From Marsupella aquatica (lineage: Eukaryota; Marchantiophyta): 64,000 bases of DNA. The stretch spans positions 15,996,001-16,060,000 of the forward strand of contig OZ316895.1 of NCBI GenBank assembly GCA_973895155.1. The letters are read 5' to 3'. The notes beneath the pieces are model-generated. The model had not been told where the DNA came from, did no database searches, and saw nothing but the letters and a program-made list of their open reading frames with translations. Positions 1 to 11,832 of this stretch are shown here, piece after piece. The number at the start of each line of letters is the position of its first letter. The first letter of the stretch is position 1. The translations under genes were made by a program, and so were the position numbers.

Positions 1-2714
1 ACATGTAGAATCAATTAGTTTTTATGTGAAAAATAATCTGCAGCACCAAAGGGTGTGCATTCACAACACCAACGGGTGTGTGTATAATATGGCACGTTTG
101 CCCTCCACGTCTGCAGTTCTCATATTTTGACAAAAAGTGTCAAGTCAATATAACTTCACAAATAACCCTGTGGAATCCAAACATTCAGTCGAACGTCCAT
201 GTGTATCATAGCACAGAGAAATGCTAGCTCAAAATGATTCGCTATCTTGCAGAGGTAAAGTGATATTCATAAACGTCAAATAACTCCGCATAAAAATAGT
301 TTAGAGCTAGTGATAGTCAAAAGATCCCACTTAATGACCAAGTACCAAAATGTACTCGTAGTGGGTAAATCAAGTGTGATTGGGGTTTGAGAAATTCATA
401 TTCTCCCCCTGAATATGCATTTTATGCATATATTATAGTTGAAAGCTAGAATTAAGTTGGACCGGACAAAGTTATGGGGTTTGCCCATATTAACCCCTCA
501 TTACTCATTCTGATTTAAATTTACTTTGGGTTTCTAAATATTCACAGTTAAACCCCTAAAGGGTTATTGATTATCCGCTTTTGGATATGGCCGGAAACTA
601 AGGTCATGGAACTAACCTGAAGTACTGTACCTTAGATTATTCTGGATCTTTCGTGAGAAACATATCTGCCATCGATCACTGGATCTCAGAAAATCTATAC
701 CTTACCAAAATACCGCAAAAACTAGGTCATAGAGCATGGTTAAAGGTATGGTATTAGTTCCGTACTTAAAAACTATCATCCCACCGAACAATGGCTATAA
801 AAGCTCTCGTTTTAGTTGTTTATGGTGTAAAGATCATGAGGATAAGACCCTTAAGTAAGATATTGCCCTAATGTAGGGTGTAAATGGGTGTAAACCCATG
901 TCAATTGGTGTAAAAGTTGTAAATGGTCAATTTACACACAAAAAGTGTATGGACCAAAGTTTACTCCCCCTGATGGTGTAAATTGGTGTAAACCAGTGTA
1001 AATGCTATAAGCAAGTGTAATCTGGTATAACCAGTGTAAACAAGTATAAACCCAATGTAAAGCATGGGATTATACAATGGTAAGACATACACCAGTGTAA
1101 ACTAGTGTCATGAGGTATAATCTAGGATGGTATCATTAGGTGTAAACTAGGGGTGTAAAATGGTGTAAAAACCATTTTGTGATTGAAATGGGTGTAATAA
1201 TCACTTTGTATTTGGTATAAAACCATTATTTCCAATGTGCAAAGTCAAGTAAGGGTGGTATGACATGTAAATATGTCAAATGCATGTAAAGCATGTGTTG
1301 CACATGTAAGGCATGTTAATGTATGCAAATTCAATAAGTGACATGTAATTTCCCTAAACCAGTTGATGTGTTTACATTTGTAAACTGTGTAAATTACTGT
1401 GTAAATTTGCAATGTGCACTTATCATTTCCATTTCATGTGTTTATCCATAAGTGCAAAACATCCATTGTCAACAACATTTTCTTTGTTAATATGTGCATA
1501 TATGGATAGTTTTTCAAAAATGAAGATTTTGCACTGAAACACATGGGATTCTCTTGTCTTTGGGTAAGTGCACCCAAGCATTTGTATTTCAGAAACTCTT
1601 TACTATACTGTGCATTTAATGAGGGTTGCACTTATCTGGTGTTTGAGTTTTTCTCGAGGATTTTGAGATCGAATGTTGCATGTTTAAGTCACTCATGTGT
1701 GTCTCTTGAAATCTCACTTGTCGCTTTGGCTCATTCTTTGATTGCAATCAGCTTCTCAGGCTCATTCTTGGACAAGCACAACATTCCATATTTAGGATTC
1801 AGAAAATGTTATCAGATCTAGACCCCACAATGATGATTTGTTTCTTTCGCTGGATGCCATCTCCCATACATTAACAATCAAAGCCAAGATGTTCTTCCTC
1901 CACGACATTTGCTTCTATCTTCTCCAATTTGATATGACTGTATCAAATGGCTCTTATTGGAATCTTCATTGAATCAGCAAACGACCAATTCAACATCCAT
2001 GTTTGGCCTCTTGTAATGCCTGTACTTCACTCGATCGTGTGTAATGGGCATTTCCTTTCATCCTTTATGGCTCGCAGATCGACCAACAAGAAACTGTCAG
2101 CGGTTGAGAAACATTGTGAAATTCAGGGAAAGAGAAGGCGCCTGCGTTCGTCCCTTATGAGGTTAGGGTTTTGAAAAAATTTCTTATGATCCCGATCGGG
2201 TCCTGATTTGCTCTCGATCCACCCGGCTTCATTCAAGGCTGTCTCTGTTTGGCTTCCGGTCTTTGCTCTTCTCTTTCTGCCTCTTGTTAAGGTTGTCAAC
2301 TCATCGCCTTGAGTGATTTAGGTTGATCTGGCCTGGTTGGGTAGAAGGAAGCAGCGCGGCTGAACTCGATCTCTCTTGCCTTAGCCATAGCTTTCCACTT
2401 GACTCAAATCATTGCCTTGAATACTGCTTTCCCACATGATCTTCAGAATCACCCTTCAAAACAATTTTTTTTTTGATCATATCACAGCCTTCATAAGCTT
2501 GCTCTCTGCGCGACCACAATGCTACATCCTGTCGTTGCTTCAACGTGACTCATGTTCTCTTGGTGGTTCAAACTACTAGCCTTCTCACTCCCAATTCAAT
2601 TCTCCTCCATAACTTGGAAATCCTTAAGAGAACATTCATTCATCATAGCCATAGGGAAATTTCTAAAAAAAATTCATGATCAAGCTCAGCTGGTCTAGAG
2701 TCGTGTTGATAACG
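1..2714. other. AT-rich intergenic DNA, no gene recognised
   Basis: No reading frame here resembles a known protein and the open frames are short. The stretch holds a low-complexity tract (845-1400, listed separately). Two C-rich motifs, near 403 and 962, resemble reverse-complement polypurine tracts of copia elements. The part next to 2714 may be the decayed interior of the copia element whose LTR begins at 2715, but I could not recognise gag or pol in it. Confidence 0.6.
845..1400. repeat. Degenerate GTGTAAA-rich low-complexity tract
   Basis: The words ggtgtaaa, agtgtaaa and atgtaaa recur every 10-25 bases over about 550 bp without a fixed period. This looks like an old, diverged simple repeat rather than coding sequence. 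Confidence 0.6.
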
Positions 2715-2986
2715 TGTTGAGGAATGATGTGGGAAATGATAATGAGATTCCTCTCTATAGAATGAATGGGTGCATCTCTATATATAGTCTCCGTCCGAGT
2801 TATCCTATATGGTAACTATGGTTAAGGTAACCATGGAGTCTAGTTAGGGTATAACAAGAAGGATCTAGTCGTCCTAGTTATTTGGGAGCCACTTGAGTTC
2901 CTTGCCCATGACATATCAATTTACTGTACTTGAATTTAATAGAACACTTTTGTCCGGGAAGCATATTTTCAGAATGGTTTCCTACA
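2715..2986 (-). mobile_element. Probable Ty1/copia LTR, minus orientation, with decayed primer-binding site
   Basis: The segment starts TGTTGAGGAA and ends TTTCCTACA, giving TG...CA ends and a short imperfect terminal inverted repeat. The bases just left of it (about 2703-2714) read as a mutated reverse complement of the initiator-Met tRNA binding site typical of plant copia elements, so this would be the 5' LTR of an element whose body lay to the left. An internal tatatata stretch could be its promoter. No second LTR was found in the window, so it may be a truncated element. Confidence 0.45.
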
Positions 2987-3680
2987 CATTTTTAGACGAA
3001 TTGTCGAGTTTAGGGTGTGAGGAGCTCATGCAGCATATATGAATAAACGTTGGAAACGAGGTCGATACAGTCTCATCTTTCGCCCCACTTTTGTGCATAT
3101 CAATCAGTGTGTTTCTAAATTTAAATTTATCTTTAAGATTCTGCTGAATGGGAATTCCATTGTGCAAGGACGATCTATAATTCAGTCCCTGAAATGTATA
3201 ATCCACCTTTCTCATAATGAGTCCATTACAGTAAATTCCTAGCCCTTGAAAGATACTTCAAAGTTTTTCTGGAGGATCCAGATCCACAGCTTATGGCAAT
3301 GACCAAATATTAACATCTGTAGTGAATTAGTGACTCACCCCTCTTGTTTGAAAAATCAGTGGAATAGCCTCCTTAATGTGTTCTCATGCAGCAGCACGTT
3401 GCACCTCTAACCTGGGGCCTGGTCCAGGATTTGTCAAGGCTCCCCCCTCCAAGTGCACCTGTACATGTAACCATCCTCTCTTATGATCAAAGCATGAGTT
3501 CCATGAAATCATGACCAAGACTCCACTCACAATTGCAGATGACAAGCTAAGAGCAGCCCCTTTGCTTACACACTACACTCACCTTCTTGGGGCCCTGTAC
3601 CCTGCCCGTCCCAATCCCCAATGCATTCTGCCTTATTCAACCTACTAGACATTGATTTGTGTCTGACACCCTTCACTTCC

Positions 3681-3800
3681 AAATGCCCCTTATATGTGAC
3701 TTAACTGAGATTCTTAATTAAGCCAACAATATACAAGCAAATGCCCCTTACATGTCAACAGACTTAACTGAGATTCTTAAGTAAGCCAACAATATACAAG
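3681..3800. repeat. Two-copy tandem duplication, unit about 60 bp
   Basis: The copies start at 3681 and 3739, each beginning aaatgcccctta and ending near caatatacaag. They differ by a few substitutions and a 4-bp length change. Confidence 0.85.
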
Positions 3801-3907
3801 GACTCTCCCCTACTCTTGTGAGCCCCATCTTCTTTCAATATCGAACGGGGTAGGTTGGTTTACATTCTGGTTTGCTTTTGAGGCCAAAACAAATAGCATC
3901 CAGACAC

Positions 3908-4125
3908 AATTCATTCAAAAAGCCAACATACAACAGCCAGGGGTGGTCCACATCAGGGGGTCGGCACGTACCCAGGTGGACCGAAGGTCGGGAGCCACAC
4001 AAGTGAGACTCAGTTGCCTCAAAAAAACCAATTCATTCAAAACGCCAACATACAACAGCCAGGGGTGGCCCACATAAGGGGGTCGGGACCCAGGTGTACC
4101 AAAGGTTGGGAGCCACAAAACTGGA
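3908..4125. repeat. Two-copy tandem duplication, unit about 122 bp
   Basis: The copies start at 3908 and 4030 with aattcattcaaaa and share catacaacagccaggggtgg, with substitutions and small indels further on. The minus-strand frames through it stay open only because the unit is duplicated; no protein family is recognised. Confidence 0.85.
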
Positions 4126-5566
4126 GGGGCCAGCTCTAGGAAAAAAAGCACACCCAGAAAGGGAGCTAACTAGAAATTTAGCCACTGCAGAAGGCGGCGG
4201 AATGAGAAGGAAAACAGATATTGCATATTTAGCAGGATAACGTATTATAATGAGGATTTGCCGAACTGAATTCTGGATGGGTGTCGGGTCCAATCATGAC
4301 AGACGTAAATGCCAAGACAATGCCAGGATTTCTGGATTACAGTCTGGGTCTTTGATCTGGTGAGCTCGATGATATGGGCGATGTGATCATTCCAATTATG
4401 CTAGCAAACAATGGCTCGTAGGGTGTGCCATAGTTTCCCTTGTTTCCTCGGTACATCCCAAATCTCAGGCAGAGGGGCCTCAACAAAAACATTTGTTGGT
4501 TGAAGTTGGATTTAGTTGCTTCTAGTGAAAGCTGCCCATTGGAGTATGGATTGGACCAGGACAGGGAAGTTCCACATGCTATGGATCAGGTCCTCATGTT
4601 GATCGCGTGCACCAGGTGCTCGAATCAGTTGACAATAATGTTGGTAGGAATGTTGGGTGGCTAGTAGCAGTCTATAAATCAGTTGCTATAAGAAACAATT
4701 TTCATTTGCGGCCTTGTAGGAAATCCTCATATTGGCTCACCACAGCTTCAGGTTGGGAATCCAATTCAGTTGAGTTGCCCACTTTCTCACAACTTTGTGT
4801 GTTGTTGTTCTAAGTGGGCCCTGGATCTTCCTCAGATGCATAGAGCTTGCTTCTAGAAATGGTGTTCCATTCATCCATTCATGTTGGAGAGTAATGCTAA
4901 TTTGTCAATCAGCCTGCAACTGCGTAAGTGATGGGGAGATGTAGTCCTGTGAAAGCGGGTCACCACTCAGTACATGTAGGAGAGTACTAGATGGAGGAGC
5001 TGAGGTAGCAATTTTGTGCAGGAGTCCATCCAGGACCGCGAAAGTTCTAACCAGGGTTGAAGTGTCAAAGAATTGTTGCCAACTAGATGTGATGTGATTC
5101 CATTGTACCTTAGACTCCCACATGAATAGAGCTTCGCAGGAAAGCTTAGTACTTGAACACACTAACTTGTACATAGTCAGTGTCCATGTTAGGTTTCATA
5201 GTCACTTGTTGTTGGTAGTGTCATGGTTTGTTGTCTGCCAACCGCTTGGATAAACTTTTATGGAATTAGGGTCCATGTTAGACCAAACACTTGTTTCTGG
5301 CAAAGTTGACTGTGGTTTGTGTTGGCCAAGTATTCCTGCCCAAATGGACAGAGGCATTTTATCCACTAATGGATCAAGGTCATCTGAGGGTGAATGCTAC
5401 CAAAACATAAACCAACATCTATGAGGCTAGATTGGGCAAAATGCATTGGGGATTGGAGTAGGCAATGTACAGGTTTGGGGAGCATTTATGCACTGTTGTG
5501 TTGACTCATGTTATAGTGCTGCATGGCCCAAGGCATGCGGCCTAAGGTGTGAGAGAGGATAGTTGT

Positions 5567-5781
5567 GGGGGGGGGGGGGGGAGATTATGTGGAGGGGGCG
5601 ATGGTGATGTGACAGGAGGGCAGGGAAGGGAGTGTACAAACTCAGTGCATTTGGTTTTCTTTGGGTTGGTCAAGCTGTGGGCCACCCTAGCCCATTGAAT
5701 GCTCTATCTCAGATTCAATGGATGGGGGCGGGGAGCGGGCACGGAGAGGAAGAAATGGGCAGGGAAAAGTGGGGGGGGGGG
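5567..5781. repeat. Two long G homopolymers in purine-rich DNA
   Basis: Runs of 15 G (5567-5581) and 11 G (5771-5781) lie 190 bp apart on the plus strand. They could fold as G-structures, but homopolymer length is also where assembly errors collect. Confidence 0.8.
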
Positions 5782-7754
5782 CAGTGAGAGGGAAAACAGA
5801 TAAATAAAGGAAAATAGAAAAAATAATGAGAAAATGAACATAGGAGTGGGGAAGGGGTCATCTCTTTTCCTGCCCAACAGCTTCACCTAACCTGCCCCCT
5901 TGTGTTGATTAGCTCTCAGATGAAGCTCACTTTGCCTCTCACCCCAACCCTCTTGTACCTTCCATCCCTATTTCCGCTTGCAATCTTTCTACCCAATCAT
6001 CTTTTGCATAATTTCTGAAGTTCATGCAACAATATTTTTGCAATGGGAACTCTTTTTGCAATGATACACTTTCACAATAACAGACTTTTCACTATGACAT
6101 ACCTTCTGAAACAACCCACGTTTGGCAGTGACACACTTACACAACGATACACTTTCTATGATGATAGCACAACCACAATAACTCTGCAACACATGGCTTG
6201 TAAAATATAATATAAGAACAAAAAATTTCTTACACCCTATTATGGGATGATCATGCATATATACTTAAAAATTTTATTTGAGTAAAAAAGAAAATTTTAA
6301 AAACAGACCATCTTAGTTTTAGGATTCATGCAAGAGTTAACAATGCACAGATGCTCATGCAGATGATCTCTCATTGTTCTTGTGGGCGTTCCTTACTACT
6401 TCAGGAACAAGAAGAGATGAGAGATCACATGAGCAGTTTGAGGATAGCTGGCTATTGAAGGGTTTTAGAGTTTGGACCATTATGTGCTTCTTTGACATAG
6501 GTGGTTGTGCATTAATTATTGTTGTCATAGAATTAGGTGTTGCCATGTAGCATTAGAATTTCCAGTTGGGAAAATTATAATGTATTCCAATATTTCATTA
6601 GTCAGGTTTATGCTTGGTAACTTATCCTCTCTTCCAGGGCCAAGGCCTAAACGAGGGCCAAAAACCACCTCGGGCTGCCCATAATCCCCTCAAGAGGATG
6701 GGTTACCGTACACAATATGCCTCCTTGCATACCTCAGTTGACATAATACCCCTCTCATGAAAACTTCTGGAAGCCCTTAATCAAACATTACAGTACGCTA
6801 TCTTGCTAAAAAGGTTCCGTTGTCAGGTTACAGAATGAGAAAAAGACAGGAGCCAGTCCTAGCTCTTTATCATAAACTGATTTTTTTACTTCATCAGATC
6901 CACCCACACACTCTTAGTATCTCAAATTCCTGCCCGAGCTGCACACCTAATGGCACACTCACAATGATAACATGGCCATAAAGATTTCATGATCAAAACA
7001 ATCTCATGGTCAAAGCAATCAAGAATTATAATACAAGGTCCCGCTCTTTTATAGAGTGGTCATCCTTAGAATTTGCAGGCCCAAAAGGTAAACAATCTAA
7101 CAAAGAGACCAATAAACAAAACATTAATTACATTTAGTGTGAAGGGGAAAAGCTACACTGTTTTCCAAGCAAGAAAAATAGGTTGCCAATGCACAAGAGC
7201 CCTTTGGGTACCATCCATGCATATACCCTGTTCATCCCTCCACCTTTTTTACCACTATAATACTTGAGGGTTTCATTTCCACAAAAATGACACATCACCT
7301 GCAACGAAAGATAAGGTCATTTATTGGTTCTAAGTGAAAATTTAAAAATTTGTGTAGAAGAACAATAAGATCTTTTAAATTCAATTTTGAGATATATAAG
7401 AACAATAGGGTCTTTTAAATCAAAATTTTAGAGTATTCCAAGAATTTTCCAACTTTATAGGGGTTTAAAAATATAAAAAAATTTCTTACATTTTACGGGG
7501 TCGGAGGCCTAAAAATGTCACAAGTGATGGGGAGGTCACTATCCCCATCACTTTTATATTTATTTCTCTAAAAATTTGAATTAAAAAAACCATATTTTTC
7601 CTCTCCCTCGATTGTGCATGGAATCTATGATGTGGTGGCCGCTATCTCCAGTCTCAAATTCCTATGTGCAATGGATGGGTTATTGAACACAACCACAAAA
7701 GTGTATGGTTGGGATCACACTTAACATGTCTCGATAACTACATTATAAAACTTA

Positions 7755-8000
7755 TAATTTCCGCTTTCACCTTGACATCTTTTCTCACCTTGACATATTT
7801 TTCTGATCTTCACATATTTATCTCATCTCAATATATTTTCCTTGCCTTGTCATCTTTTCTCACATTGACATCTTTATTTTACACCATATTTTATTTTACC
7901 ACAATATTTTTTTCTCACCCTCCATATTTTTTTTAACCTTGATATCTTATCTTTGTCTCATTGTGTCATCCTTTTTTCACTTTAACATCTTTCTCTCACC
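7755..8000. repeat. Degenerate gacatctttt-type repeat tract
   Basis: The words gacatctttt, gacatattt and tctcacctt recur every 20-30 bp. Read on the minus strand this is an aagatgtc-rich tract like the arrays at 41.9-43.0 kb and 45.4-46.5 kb, so it may be a diverged member of the same family. Confidence 0.5.
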
Positions 8001-8159
8001 AATGACCTCACACTGGCCATCTTTTCTCTCCTCCATTTCTTTGCCTAGGGCTAGAAACCTTCTCTACAACTAACGACATCGGGCTAATAAATCTTTTTAG
8101 AGTCAACTCGTGAGGAGATGCTACGGTCAGTTGACTCAGTTCTGAAATGGAATGATCGA

Positions 8160-8170
8160 GGGTTTAGGGT
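8160..8170. promoter_or_regulatory. Telo-box-like motif upstream of UTP6
   Basis: GGGTTTAGGGT matches the plant telomere-type repeat (telo-box, AAACCCTAA in reverse). It lies about 325 bp upstream of the UTP6 start codon. Telo-boxes are known to be enriched in promoters of plant ribosome-biogenesis and translation genes. Confidence 0.45.
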
Positions 8171-8458
8171 CAGGGATCTTGGACTCCAGGGTTTATGAGG
8201 TTTGAGCCTTTGAGAGCTGAGTTGGCCTTGAAGTGATCGACCGAGCTCGATGGCCTAGGTGATGGCCACAAGCCGATGATGTAGTCCTTCAGGGACCCAA
8301 TCAAATTGCCTTCGACCTCTAGTGTGCGGGAATTCCCAGATAATGGATCCATACTCCGGGAGTGATTCCGTGGTTCAGAGTTCCTATCCGATTTTAATAT
8401 TTCGATCCGCTATTTGGTTCTGATTTTGACCTTCAGAGGCGGAATTGAATAACGAGGA

Positions 8459-8466
8459 TTAGGGTT
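8459..8466. promoter_or_regulatory. Telo-box close to the UTP6 start codon
   Basis: TTAGGGTT is the exact reverse complement of AACCCTAA, 28 bp before the UTP6 ATG and so probably in the 5' leader. With the copy at 8160 it fits co-regulation of UTP6 with ribosome-biogenesis genes; this role is inferred from position and family only. Confidence 0.5.
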
Positions 8467-8494
8467 AAGGTCGGGTGCCAGTGCAGCTACAGCA

Positions 8495-11400
8495 ATGGCG
8501 GACACGGTGCAGTATCACCTGGAGCGCATGGTGCCAGAGCTGGACGACTTGGAGAAGCGAGGGTTGTTCACGAGGAAGGAGATTAAGGCGATAGTAAAGA
8601 AGAGGAGTGATTTCGAGTACTTGTTGAAGCGGCATTCTGCCGATAAGCGGAATTTTTTTCAGTACATAGAGTATGAGAAGAAGCTGGAGGCATTGAGGAG
8701 GTTGCGGAAGAAGGCTCTTGTCAGGGATCTGAAGGGCACAGGGGAGAAATGGAAGCACTCTCTGTGCGATAAAGCTAGCAGCATGCGTATCATGCAAATC
8801 TTCGAGCGGGCTCTGACGAGATACAAAGGAGATTTGAATCTCTGGATGCAGTATCTCGAGTATTGCAAGGATCAGGCCCCCAGGAAAATGCAGAAGGTGA
8901 ACTTCACATTAGAACTCTGTCTTCAGTATTTAGTGTCGCAATTTGCTGTCGAAATCTATTTCGGGCGCGTCGAAGTAGTCCTAGCAGTGTCTCTTGAAAC
9001 TTGGCAGACGGTGGAGTGAAGGGATGAATTTATCCATAGTTAAATGCATTGGCAGAAGGTTGAATGAATGAAAATGGAACATAGTTGAGTGATTGATTGA
9101 GTGAATTATGTACTTAACACAGGGTTGAAAGAGTCATAAATGAAGTAATGAATTTGACATTCTGTGAATGAGTAAAGAATGAAGATTTGAATCAGTTTCC
9201 TTTAAGGGAGCTCATCTACAACTGTATCTCTTCTGATGTGAGCTGCACAGTTCATCGTTCATAGAATCTTTCTCACTAATTGCGTGAGTGTATCATTTGC
9301 AGGCGGCAACGAAATGCTTGCAGCTCCATCCAAAAGTTCCAGGGTTGTGGATGTACGCAGCGGCATGGGAATTCGAACATAGGCTTAATGTGAAGGCGGC
9401 AAGGGCGCTCATGCAACGAGGTCTCCGTATTTGCTCGCACGCAGAGAATCTTTGGCTTGAATACTTTCGAATGGAGCTTACGTACATCCAGAAGCTCAAA
9501 TCCCGTCGATTGGCCCTGGGCCTCGAACCATCTAAAGGGAAGCAAGCACCCGCGGAGGAGTCTTCGCACAATGAACCCGTATCTGACGACGAACAGGCAG
9601 CTGAGGCGGTAAATAACGTAGATAACGACGGCAACGTCTCGCTTGAGGATAAGCTTAGCTACAAATTGGCACAATCTGTGTACAGAAATGCCATAGCGGC
9701 AATTCCCTCGAGTCTCGGTTTTCGGCAGCGGTTCTTGGAGGCTCTAGATGCTTTCGAATTTGACAGTAAAAATGAGCTCGAGTTGCAAATTCAAGCGAGT
9801 ATGAAAGCTGATTTTCGAGCGGACGAAAGCAGCTGGGAGTGGTTGGCCAGGCGGCATGTTGAGAGCGAGACAAGGGCAACTGAGGTATTTCTCTGCAAGT
9901 TTTCTGCTTGCTCTGTATTGCTTTGCAGTCCGGAAAAGCTTTTGGAGCCATATTTGACTCTAGGTTTAAGGTTAAAGGACTGAGGGTTTAGAGTTCAACC
10001 AACATTACGAAGTATTATTCCCATAGAGCATTGTTTCGACAGGGAAGGTCGGATCCGGAGGGTCCGCGTCAGGAAATTCGTATGCCCAGGAGGATATCAT
10101 ACACCTTAAGCCTGGACTGCCTTCTGTCACGATTTGTGGATTAGGACTTCCGAAGTTGAGTAGCAGTATACTGCTGGTGCTGGTTACTGGTTGCCTCGCA
10201 TGTTCTCATGAGCTAGGTCCGTTACACTGACATTCTGATATTCTGTGTTGATTTGTTTGTAGGTTTTTGAAGATGCCCTGGACGTTGTTCCTTCCGCTCG
10301 GATGTACGAACTTTATGCCAATTATTTAACAGATATTTTAGGTGCTGAAACTTTAGCTGACGCCGCATCAGGTCCGGACCAGTATGAAGATAAGATAATT
10401 AATGACCGGCATGATGTTTCTGGTCTTCTTTGGGAGCTGTATGAGAGGGCATTGGAATCTGGGATCTCTACTGAGAAGTTGGCAAACGGACATCTTGAAT
10501 TTTTCATGAGACGTGGAAGATTGGATGAAGCGTTAGACTTATGTAGGAAATTCTGCGGCATGGTAGAGTTGAAAAGTAGTGCTAGTTTATGGGAACGGCG
10601 GATTGAATGGGAGATGAATAGAATTTCTTCCGGTGATTCTGATGATCAACGTGCCGAAACTATAGATAGGAGGGAACTAGTTTTGAAACTATTTCAAGAA
10701 TCTGTGAAGAATGTCCCCCTGATAGAGGCAAAGCCTCTGTGGCTAATGGTGAGTCTCGCCTTTCATATGTATGTTAGTTGGGTATCGAAAGTTATCAGTG
10801 GAGTCTGTCCATGGCCGTCACTGAAGCCATGTTTGGACTTCTGCCAAAGTTTTGAGTCTGCTTTGTACCGTCAGTAGCAAATTGTTGTGTTTTTCCCTTG
10901 ATCACCGAGGCATCCGGCCTTTGAAAAACGTTTTCACCTAATCTCCGCTCTTTGGCAGGTGCTGAACTTCTACACTGGACTGGAAAGCTACGCTCAAATT
11001 GTCCTAGGAATGCTAGAGAAAGTTCTATCAGGGGGTTCTGGCGGCCGAGTCGGAGCTGATCTTGCATGTACATGTCTCAAGTGGATTCTTCAATCACAAG
11101 GGATTACGAAAGCCCGGCAAACTTATCTCCGGTACATTAACCATCACATTGCGGGTATCCGATGTCCCATTCAAGGATTTTCTATTATGCACTTCAAATG
11201 TGTGGACGCGGCGTGCATAGAGCTCATTAAATTTTGTAACGGCTTCAGTACCTTCGAGAAAGATCTGAGCTCGCACTTTGAGATGTTGATTGGAATGGTT
11301 CATTGGCTTAGTTTTTGGGTGTAGATTAGAATGACAGGCAGGTTTCGTGTCCCTACCAAGTGGGAAGAAAATTAAATAGTTTTCTAACAAGTCGTTTGTT

Positions 11401-11832
11401 TGACTGGTTCATCTTTAGGTTTTTGAGCCTTCCAGGTCCGAGTGCAGAGTTCATTAAGCTTTGCATCACCATTGAAGCTGAGCATGTCAGTGCGGGTTGC
11501 ACCGAGTCCTTCCAATACTTGCGGAAACTTTTCAATGATTCTGCTGAGCGATTTGGACAAGATGATACGGATCTTTGGATTGAGTACTGCAAGATGGAGC
11601 TGAAGGTGAATCTTTGTGCATGATTTTCTGTCTAGTATGCCGTGTGGTAGATGTGCTTCACAGCTTCTTGAGTTTTGCCTATTCTTTGGAACGAAATGGT
11701 TCTGACGACGCAATCTTTTTATATGGATGGGTGCAGGCTGGTAATGTCGCATCTGCAAACACTGTATACTGGCGAGCGAAGAAAACCTTGAAGGATCCTA
11801 CCGGTTTTATCGAGAGATACCAACATTTGTAA
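8495..11832 (+). CDS. UTP6: U3 small nucleolar RNA-associated protein 6 (UTP6)
   Basis: This is a nucleolar component of the small-subunit processome, which uses U3 snoRNA to process pre-18S rRNA. Six exons: 8495-8896, 9303-9884, 10263-10748, 10959-11131, 11419-11605, 11737-11832. All introns are GT-AG, phases agree, and the joined frame gives 641 residues, close to the usual length for the family. The N-terminus (VQYHLERMVPELDDLEKRG) is the hallmark U3-associated domain. It is followed by half-a-TPR (HAT) helices, for example KVPGLWMYAAAWEFEH after the first junction and FLSLPGPSAEF across the exon 4/5 junction, which restores an Arg codon. An acidic low-complexity insert lies near residues 215-235. 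The start is the first ATG before the conserved domain. The TAA at 11830 sits inside a possible donor (gtaagt), so a further 3' exon cannot be fully excluded. Confidence 0.93.

Larger units (their letters stand above)
2987..8150. other. Long gene-poor intergenic region
   Basis: I see no credible gene in these 5 kb. Open frames are short, lack family resemblance and show no exon structure. The region contains two small tandem duplications, G-homopolymers and a degenerate gacatctttt repeat near the right end, each listed separately. It may hold diverged transposon DNA that I cannot name. Confidence 0.6.

Noticed and set aside
403-975. C-rich motifs resembling reverse-complement polypurine tracts of copia elements
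   Set aside because: The sequence next to them does not match the LTR end at 2986, so no second LTR can be placed.
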